A DNA stretch of 64,000 nt, taken from Papaver somniferum. Its lineage: Eukaryota > Streptophyta > Magnoliopsida > Ranunculales > Papaveraceae. This document shows, in pieces, positions 56,637-64,000 of this stretch. The notes beneath the pieces are model-generated. The model did not search any database and was not told where the DNA came from. It saw only the letters and a list, made by a program, of their open reading frames with translations. Position 1 is the first letter of the stretch. Each line of letters starts with the position of its first letter. Location of the stretch: assembly GCF_003573695.1 (NCBI RefSeq), contig NC_039358.1, positions 94,624,881-94,688,880 of the forward strand, given 5' to 3'. The position numbers and the translations under genes were made by a program.

Positions 56637-57014
56637 GCTCAGGTATTTAAAAGGATTAATCAGGGTTTCAGAATACAAGCAAGAGATTGGTTCTCTTAAG
56701 AAGACACAATTTTTCGGACCGAAAATACTAAGGAAATTCCGAAAATATTCACAAAATATATTTTGTTTCCTTTGTCCGAACTTCTCATGCTGGAAGGTTT
56801 ATTAGAAATTTGAAAAATCCAAATAAAACCTGTTTTTTGGAATATCATGGTAAACATGAACAATATTTTAGACAAAGATGGATTCGCAGTTATCCAATGA
56901 CTGTCACATATTTTTGATACAAAATACACATAAAAATTGTGCACTCGTTTTTATGTGCTTCTCATCCAAACATATGAGCACGAACTAGGATGAGAGTGCA
57001 CTGTCTCCATACAA

Positions 57015-57440
57015 CTAGGTTATATCGGAGTAAGCCTTTTCTTGCTTACAACGAGTATCAGAAACATAGTTCATGTTTCTCTTTGGAAATTTCTGCCCAA
57101 GGTATTTTCTCCCAAGAAGATGATCCTTCCTTGATATAAAGGTATGATCATGTGGAGAAGCCGTACTGACGTGAGAATTTTCAGAGATAGATAAATCTCT
57201 CTTAATTCTTTCAATGAGATTTTCATAATATTTTCTCATTCTAAGGATTTCCTTATGATGCACATCAGCATGATTACTTGAAACAATTATCGGAAATTCC
57301 TGATTGTTTCCTTTGGTAGAGATTCTCTTTTTTCCTTTCTTGTGGAATCGTTCTTCATGTAAACAGGGACTGTTTCGACATGAGTGAGGAGGAACCTTTT
57401 TCCAGAAGCAATTATCAACTCTTACCTATGATTCTTTAGA
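57015..57440 (-). pseudogene. CopB1 middle open region, unrecognised
   Basis: Open minus-strand frame around HHKEILRMRKYYENLIERIKR, with Lys/Arg-rich and His-rich parts (SPHDHTFISRKDHLLG, KFPKRNMNYVSDTRC). The best frame has no ATG at its start and looks like the inside of a longer protein upstream of the second ORF. It may be the remains of the gag end: the preceding stretch near 57400-57370 reads CWKKVPPHSCRNSPC, with four cysteines. I do not recognise a domain. Confidence 0.4.
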
Positions 57441-57515
57441 GTTGACTTTGTTGGGTTGAGGTATATTCTGTCTTTCTACTGAGGAATGATCTTTCAATTT
57501 TTTAAGACAAGATAC

Positions 57516-58166
57516 TTATTTCAATACTTTTACCACTGTATTTTGAAGAAGTATAAGTTTCCTGTCAAGTGACTGAAAGTTGTATTCCTTAAGATCACTT
57601 TCACGTAATCGGTTCAAAGTTTCCCTTGAACAAGGTTTCGTTTGATCATCAGTAGATCTAGAAGATGGTTTCTCATCCTCTTCTGACTTGATGTAGTTCG
57701 GCAGACTAGCATCATCATGATCTGTTTCAGATGTGACTAAACCGGTTTTATCACGATTTGTAAAAGTCGAGCAAGGACTTTTAGTTTCCTCATTATCAGA
57801 AGAAATTAAAACAACATCATTTGTCAGTGTCATAGGATGAATCTCTTGATCTTGAGTAAGAGATTTACCAATGGCTTCTAGTTCGACAGTGAGATCCATA
57901 TTCTTTTTGGCTAGAATATTTAGTTGAATGTCTTTTTCTCTGATCTCATTCTTAAGAAGATTAGAGTTTGTCTTTAATATTAACATCCGTGTAGACGGAG
58001 ATCTTATTGGCTTTAGGAGTTTTACCAACTCTTTATCAGTATCTTCTTTTCCATCAGAAATAGACTCGGATGTTTTCGTAACTCCTGGATCATGAGTCAA
58101 CGAAGTAGTAACATCTTCAACATTTGAGTATTCATACTCTTGCATAACGTTAACTGAATCATACAT
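57516..58166 (-). CDS. CopB1 first ORF, acidic coiled coil in the gag position
   Basis: ATG 58166 (MYDSVNVMQEYEYSN), about 66 bp after the primer site, 216 codons. It is rich in Ser/Thr/Asp/Glu, with a coiled coil (KTNSNLLKNEIREKDIQLNILAKKNMDLTVELEAI) and a second heptad stretch near the end (YNFQSLDRKLILLQNTVVKV). The UBN2 signature that opens CopA gag is not visible, so either gag's N-terminal core is deleted and this is its downstream acidic part, or the family uses another protein. Homologous acidic serine-rich parts follow the UBN2 core in CopA2. Confidence is moderate that it is a real, once-expressed ORF. Confidence 0.5.
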   Translation of the reverse strand: MYDSVNVMQEYEYSNVEDVTTSLTHDPGVTKTSESISDGKEDTDKELVKLLKPIRSPSTRMLILKTNSNLLKNEIREKDIQLNILAKKNMDLTVELEAIGKSLTQDQEIHPMTLTNDVVLISSDNEETKSPCSTFTNRDKTGLVTSETDHDDASLPNYIKSEEDEKPSSRSTDDQTKPCSRETLNRLRESDLKEYNFQSLDRKLILLQNTVVKVLK

Positions 58167-58231
58167 TAGATTCAAATCCTATAGGTTGGATCGCAACTAA
58201 CACAGATTGTTAGATTTTTTCGTGTTTGTCT

Positions 58232-58242
58232 GCTCTGATACC
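58232..58242 (-). other. CopB1 primer-binding site (Met-tRNA)
   Basis: Reverse complement of GGTATCAGAGC, next to the 5' LTR end. Confidence 0.9.
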
Positions 58243-58245
58243 AAT

Positions 58246-61028
58246 TAAAAAGACGAGGGTACCCAAATACACCACAATCTTTTATTTATCCACCTATAAG
58301 TCCTCTACCGAAAGTGATTGTCTATGGACTCAGTCGAGACAATACAACGAATCGGTTCATATTTCGTGTGATCGTCTATGGATACGAGATCGAGACAATA
58401 CGACAACAAGATAACTTGTGTGATTGACTATGGATATAAGATCAAGACAATACAACAATGAAGTATGATACTTGATAATAGGTTCGGACTTAACCAAACT
58501 CTATAGATCACTATCAAGTATATTCGGAATTAACGTTTGTGTATTTTACTTCTAATTATAATAAAACAATTATAATTGCGGAAATAGAAAAGTAAAAGAT
58601 ACAACAAGATTTTGTTAACGAGGAAACCGCAAATGCAGAAAAACCCCGGGACCTAGTCCAGAATTGAATACTCTCAAAATTAAGACGCTATACAAAATCA
58701 ACATTAACTTCGTATAGTTGATACCAGGCAACTAAACCTATAGTTCACCTAGTTTCTTCAGTATCCGTGCGCTTCCGACATTCAATAAGTGCACGCACTG
58801 GAACAATTCCTTTGGATCGTATTCGAAACAGTAAAGGAACAACAAATCTGTTTGGTAACAACTCTATTGATTCTTTCCAATGAAGATATATCAAGTCATA
58901 TGCAAAGGATCTTCCGTTTAATCAATAAACTCCTTTGCCTGGTTAGATCAATCCAATATTTAATTACCGAAGTAATAAGATCCAAGAGATCTATTATTGC
59001 TACCGATCTCATGCAACTAATCAATCAAATAAATCTGATATTAGTTGGATCTCAGTCGATCAAGTTTTGTGCACCAAAGATATAGAAACCAAATCAGAAA
59101 TCCTCTTTGTCTTCAAATCTTCTTAGATCTTCAATAAACACCTGCACAACACAACTTGAATCTCTTGTGATCAATCACGCACATAACGGAGTATGTTAAC
59201 AATGGACTATCACAAAACGTCTTTAGATCTACAAACATATCTAAAGATTCTGTCGATACTTCGATCTAGTTTGAGTGAATCTTATATCAGAAGAGAAGAT
59301 TCTCAAGAATAAACAAACAAGGTGCAATCAAAATTCAACAAACCGTTAGTCAATCAAATCAATCAAATACTAAAATAAACTACAATTATCTAGTTTCCCA
59401 CCAACGGTACTCGTAGAGCTTCTTGATCCCACATAAGTCTTTAAACGAGCGGTCGTAAGAGATTTCGCCTAATTAGGGTACTTTCCTCTCCAGATAGACG
59501 ACTCCACCAGTAACAACACAACTAGGTAGTTTTGCTGGATCTTAGGATAGTTTGCTCGAAATGCAAGCTTGGGTATTTATAGAACAAGGAAGTTTGGACA
59601 TCAAGGAATTTCCAAAACCGAAGATTCTTAAGATATGCAATATATTTCCAAATCGGTTTTCATAATTCCTGGAAATGCTTTTTCCAATATAACCGAAATC
59701 TCACTAAAAAATCCCCAACCAGTAAATGCACAATATCGATTTTTATTCTCCAGAGATTTGCAAAAACTAATAACCTTAATTAAAAGATTCTTAGTTTATT
59801 TTCGGTTCGGGATCTCCTTGAGTAATTAAGGAATATCTTTGAACAATAAAAGATAAGAATTACTGAGCATGTTCAAATTATGTCGACATCTTTTCTTATG
59901 TAAATCCTCTTTCATATTTACAATCTTGGAACCGATTATACCATACTTCCAAACAAGTTAGAATTGGTTCATCTGTATTTCAAGACAACTATGTGATTGA
60001 TCAAATATCAATTCACTAATCATGGGTTTACGGTTTTACCAAACACAAGGATCGGTTTTACCTCCATATGGTTACTGGGACCGGTTACATCAGTTACCAG
60101 GATCGGTTACGTCAATTACCAGGACCGGTTACCATATTCTCATGGTATTACTTGTGATCGGTCACATAAGTCACTAGGATCGGTTACACCAATTACTATG
60201 ACCGGTTGCGCCAATTACAAGGATCAATTACACAATACTTTTGTGATCGGTCATACCAATTACTAGGATCGGTCACACCAATTAAAAATATCGATCATAC
60301 CAACTTAGGTGATTACTTAGGATCAGTTACTCTAATAAAAGTCATACCAATACATAAGTCAGGCATTGTGACTAGTTTTACCAAGATACATAACAAGTTA
60401 TGATTGGTTCTACTAACTCACACATATTGGTAATCCAAAGATATGAAATGAATCACAATACTAATAAGCCTAGTGATTTCCCTTTCGATTCATAAAACAA
60501 GTTCATGAATGTACTTCCTTTAAAAAAATGACAACATTGTTTCCTAGGATGAAATCTTTACCTTTACCCATACACATAATCACAATAGCATTCATACGAT
60601 TATGTCAATGTCTTATATACGAAGTTCAAAAGATAAGCGTTATACTTCGTATCCTATTCCTTAACACTATGATCATATGATGATCATGTCCTACTACTAG
60701 AGTATAATCATTCATAGCTTCGCAGTTATGTTTTCAATATAGCACGACTTGAAAGATACGTTAGGAATGAAACAGTTCAAGTCAAAATATTACTAACCTC
60801 AAGAGGAAGGATGATATTATCGATGTAGCTCCTTACTTCTTCACATTCTTCAAGTATTCGAGTAATACTTGTGTGTATCATAATCCTAGACTTTATAGTC
60901 TAACCTATACGAAGTTGTCTCTAGTACATAATCAAGCGACTCTTTAATTGAGTTTTGATTCACTAAAATATGACAACCAAACTTGACATACCAACGCTTG
61001 GTGGGTTCAGCCGAGCTATGCTCTAACA
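58246..61028 (-). repeat. CopB1 5' LTR (full length)
   Basis: 2783 bp, the reference copy for CopB. Left end TAAAAAGACG (TGAAAAGACG in the other copies), right end the reverse of TGTTAGAGCATAGCTCGG. Reversed TATA box at 59574-59581; 22-bp array at 60075-60320. Confidence 0.9.
60075..60320 (-). repeat. 22-bp repeat array in CopB1 LTR U3
   Basis: About ten degenerate copies of GGATCGGTTACACCAATTACC, similar to 13254-13475. Because 22 is not a multiple of 3, the open frames across it are accidental. Confidence 0.75.
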
Positions 61029-61313
61029 CTTTTGTTTCAATAGGAGATAGAATAGAAATAGACTTCTGAGTGATAGATGAGTTCAAGTCTCAACATACCT
61101 TTTCGTTGATGAAGTTACACAAGATCCCCTTAGTAGTTCTTCGTCTTCAATCGAGGAACGCCGTGAAGTCTAATGCTCAACTACACATTCTATCCTAATC
61201 TGAGACATATCTATAAGTAGACTAGAAGTCAAGACTTATAGTTTTGGCAACTAAACTTGACAACAAGCTTGAGATATCAACGCTTGCGAGTTCGACCGAG
61301 CAGTGCTCTAACA
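61029..61313 (-). repeat. CopA3 3' LTR, start piece
   Basis: First 285 bp of the CopA LTR on the minus strand (reverse of TGTTAGAGCACTGCTCGG at its right end) with the target copy CTTTT at 61029-61033. A purine tract follows at 61314-61328. Confidence 0.85.
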
Positions 61314-62520
61314 ATCTCCCATTTTGTCAATTTTAGTGACAAAACTATCAATACATATAGATTACAAAATAAATAAACTTTGTAGCTTCTCATCCGAATG
61401 CTTGATTTCCTTGGTTCTTCAACATTACTCGAAATCTTCGTCACTTCCAAGCACTCCAGTGATTCTGAACGTGTTCAAATCAACATCACAGTTGTTGAAG
61501 ATCCGTAGCCATAACAATAAGAAAATAATTTTTCTCAATTATTGTTATACACTGTCATAGTATTATTACACAACATCAAAGTCCAATTGTATCACAAATT
61601 TGACAATAATAATACGGTGATATGTATCACTCCCCCTTAGTCAATACTTCACCTCACAATAAAAACCACTTGAAAACCACTCCCCCTTACATAATGATCT
61701 GTAAACCATATGTATTTATAGTGTGAACTACACATTAATTCTCCCCCTTTTTGTCAATATAAATTGGCAAAGGTACGAAAACTAGTGGGTACATAATGAA
61801 ATTCTCATAGAGATACTTCGTGACTAAAAGAGAACATATCAACTTTGTTTCGATGATTTCACATAGTCAAAACTTAGTGTATTCATCAAGGAGTTTATAA
61901 AGATACAAGAAAACTCCTACAATATTCCACAACCGCACTCCCCACAAAGATTTGGCAATTAAGCATAAGTTCAATTAAGAACTCTCCCCCATAAAATGTC
62001 ATTCCTGAAAGAACAACAAGAGCGACCTTACTTTTGCAAGAAAAGAAGGATTTCTTTGGACATTAAAAAATGACGTGAAACATGAACTTGTATCCAGAAA
62101 ACTCAATTAAATTAACCACAAGAGAACCTGTGATTAATTTAATTGGAAATGCTCAACATAAGAGAACTTGCGGAGCCATACAGTACTTTCACATAGAAGT
62201 GGATCAGGGAAAGATCATTACTGCAAAATATTCAAAGATGCATTCTATTTTTCATCAATATTTTCATAATGACATAATAGACTTAATCTTTACAAATAAA
62301 AAAATCATCCTATCTTCCATCAATATTTGCATAATGACATAATAGGCTTCACTTTTGACATTTATGAGATAATCATAGTTCACAGTCGTAAACTCGCATA
62401 TCATAAAATTTTGAAACAATATTTGAATGACAATCAAACGACAATAATGATTGGTAACCCTTTAAGAAACTAACTTGTTCAGAAGTTTTTAAAAACACAA
62501 GATGTTCTAACAAAAGTAAT
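61314..62520 (-). other. CopA3 3' non-coding region with multiple purine tracts
   Basis: Homologous to 37078-38420. Purine tracts near 61314, 61628, 61680, 61739 and 61983; degenerate TTTGCATAATGACATA repeat near 62255-62345. No coding seen. Confidence 0.7.
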
Positions 62521-62620
62521 CTATCATGTCATAATAAGCAATAAAAATTTCATTAAATTTTTCAATCAGATTTGGATGTTCTGCTTCAGCATACTCCAAC
62601 TGCTCTCTCATGCATCCAAC

Positions 62621-63500
62621 TTAATGCTGAAGACGAACAAGCTCAGAGTTTGCAGTTGCATAAGTACTTGTTGAGGCTCTAACTAAAGGTTGCTTCATCT
62701 TTTCGATGCTTGTCATTGTCAAGACTTTTGGTCCTCCAAGATCGGAGCCAAAGGGGATGATGCCAAAATGACTGCAAATCCTTGAAATGAGACAAGGAAA
62801 GCCTGGAGTTTTCTTCGAAGTCTGTTTCACACTTATCATCTGATTAACAATAAGTCCACATAAATCAATGTCTCTCCCTTCAACAATATAACAGACCAAT
62901 TCAGCAAGAGACCTGGTTCATAACATTTTGTCAATAGTGCTCGGCATCATGTTGGCCATAATCAGTTTCCCAGCAACTTTGAGAAACAACTCAGCACTAT
63001 GAACATCAATCTTACCATCTCTCCGAGAAAACGTCTCTATTAAGAAGACGATTTGACATTACATTTGGAGTCAACCTTTCTTGCTCGGGAGGAGGGAAAC
63101 GGCTACAACCAATTTGAGTCACATTCAACAGCTATGCAATAACATGACGATCCACAGTGAAAATTTTATCTCCTACAATATTTTTGAACATGCAATTGAC
63201 AGGGTCTGGATCATGAATGTTTGCATAAAACTGTGCAGTCATATCAATGTGAGCAGTTCCCATTGGTTTGTGAATTAAACCCCATGTGTGATTTTTGAAA
63301 AACTCAGTCCGGTTCTCTACATCAATTTCATAAGCATTATAGTATCTTTCAAAAACAGGTTGTTTATTCTTATACTCCAAGTAGAGGTCGCGAGCTGCAG
63401 GTTTAACAAACCTAGCATGAAGACTGGGATCATAATAAGTGTTATCACCAACTTGACCACTCGATCTCCCACCATGACTTGTCTTCTTCTTATATGCCAA
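62621..63500 (-). pseudogene. CopA3 second ORF, PF20167-like plant transposon protein
   Basis: Minus-strand protein starting at 63500 with TTG (AYKKKTSHGGRSSGQ follows); the ATG seems mutated. About 290 residues in pieces: DLYLEYKNKQPVFERYYNAY, then FKNHTWGLIHKPMG, MTAQFYANIHDPDP, MFKNIVGDKIFTVDRHVI (63500-63135), a TAG, further pieces, and CYIVEGRDIDLCGLIVNQM, FPCLISRICSHFGI (62899-62621). The order 'FYAN ... VGDKIFTVDRHVI ... FPCLISRICSHFGI' resembles the 'putative plant transposon protein' family PF20167; this is my judgement by eye. It lies where CopA1 and CopA2 carry a different ORF. Stops and frameshifts near 63132, 63045 and 62918 make it a pseudogene. Confidence 0.6.
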
Positions 63501-64000
63501 TGTTGAAAGAGAAACAGAAAGGAAGAAGAAGAAATTACTCGGATACCCGAACTGTTGGGAATGATAAAACTCTGAAACGATGATTAAGACGAAAATCGTT
63601 CTTGACTTTTAGGATAAAAACTTCTCTTGGTACACGAACAGACGTTAATGGAGAATCTCCAAAACTGCAATGAAAAGAGAAACAAGGACCAACCCGTGGA
63701 GTATATTCTTGTGGTGATTCCAACGATACCAAGAACACCCAAAACGATTGAGAATCGAGGTTATGGTGATCGAATGTACACGAACATTTGGGTTTCGCAC
63801 TCAAACTGTGAAGAAGAAGAGGTGAAGTGAACAAAGAGAATTCTTTCTCTTTTAAAGTGTCAAACGGTGGTACCCGAACCGATTAAGTTCGTTCTGGAAC
63901 GCGGTTCAAACACGTAAAGGTTACGAGTTCAATCGTATGTGAACTGTACGTGTATAGTCAAGGGTTCGTTTGTTTTATGCTTCATCATATTTTGATTAAA
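63501..64000 (-). other. CopA3 internal sequence upstream of the second ORF
   Basis: Minus-strand leader of the ORF above: pyrimidine-rich just before its start and partly open (SLSAKPKCSCTFDHHN, 63834-63535), but with no recognised domain. The rest of CopA3, including gag and 5' LTR, should lie to the right of the window. Confidence 0.4.

Larger units (their letters stand above)
33499..61028 (-). mobile_element. CopB1: Sirevirus-like element without pol
   Basis: Minus-strand CopB element inserted in the CopA3 3' LTR. 5' LTR 58246-61028, Met-tRNA primer site 58232-58242, body 54337-58245 with three small open regions, 3' LTR in two pieces (33499-35245 and 54219-54336) split by CopA2. No UBN2 gag, protease, integrase, RT or RNase H was recognised; the body is only about 3.9 kb. 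Confidence 0.8.
30255..64000 (-). mobile_element. CopA3: Sirevirus-like element, split by nested insertions
   Basis: Minus-strand CopA element. Its 3' LTR is in three pieces: 30255-30470, 31556-33498 and 61034-61313 (together about 2.44 kb, the expected size), interrupted by solo LTR S1 and by CopB1. Its body starts at 61314 and runs off the window. It has purine tracts, then a second ORF that differs from that of CopA1 and CopA2. Confidence 0.8.

Noticed and set aside
59997..60266. Open frame with repeating Tyr/Asp/Arg motifs
   Set aside because: It is produced by the 22-bp repeat array in the CopB LTR; the same array in CopB2 reads differently.

Overview
This window is plant nuclear heterochromatin-type DNA made entirely of LTR retrotransposons. 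I found no host gene, tRNA, rRNA or CRISPR array. The evidence for a plant is: Ty1/Copia elements primed by initiator-Met tRNA (TGGTATCAGAGC) with Sirevirus hallmarks, Ty3/Gypsy elements of the Tat clade carrying a second (archaeal-type) RNase H, GT-AG introns of 65-110 bp, and strong AT richness. It must come from a large, repeat-rich genome. I cannot name the species.

Families (names are mine). CopA and CopB are two Sirevirus-like Copia families with long LTRs (about 2.45 kb and 2.78 kb). Both begin TGTTAGAGCA, both have clusters of repeated motifs in U3 and several polypurine tracts before the 3' LTR, and no copy here has a pol gene. CopA keeps a UBN2-type gag plus a second ORF at the env-like position. 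Tat-1, Tat-2 and Tat-3 are related Tat-clade Gypsy elements with about 470-bp LTRs, a shared primer-binding site (TGGCGCTAGAAACAGGGA) and a shared GC-rich block. Tat-1 and Tat-3 have gag and protease but no RT/RNase H/integrase. Tat-2 has protease-RT-RH-aRNH-INT but no gag. All three also carry a multi-exon gene on the opposite strand near the 3' LTR.

Layout. 1-1259: CopB scrap, then a duplicated copy of the Tat-1/CopA4 junction. 1260-9557: Tat-1 (minus strand). 9558-11399: CopA4 internal piece (minus). 11400-13480 and 29990-30254: parts of CopB2 (minus). 13481-29989: CopA1 (plus), holding Tat-2 (15760-24964) and a second truncated Tat-2 body (24965-25555). 30255-64000: CopA3 (minus, runs off the right edge). 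Its 3' LTR is split by solo LTR S1 (30471-31550) and by CopB1 (33499-61028). CopB1's own 3' LTR contains CopA2 (35246-54218). CopA2 in turn contains solo LTR S2 (38586-40879) and Tat-3 (45364-54014).

The window is therefore a Russian doll up to six insertions deep: CopA4 > CopB2 > CopA3 > CopB1 > CopA2 > Tat-3. Target-site duplications or interrupted homologous LTRs support several of the steps. The most interesting possibilities are a division of labour between gag-only and pol-only Tat elements sharing one set of cis signals, the conserved spliced antisense gene in all three, and the pol-less Sireviruses with exchangeable second ORFs.
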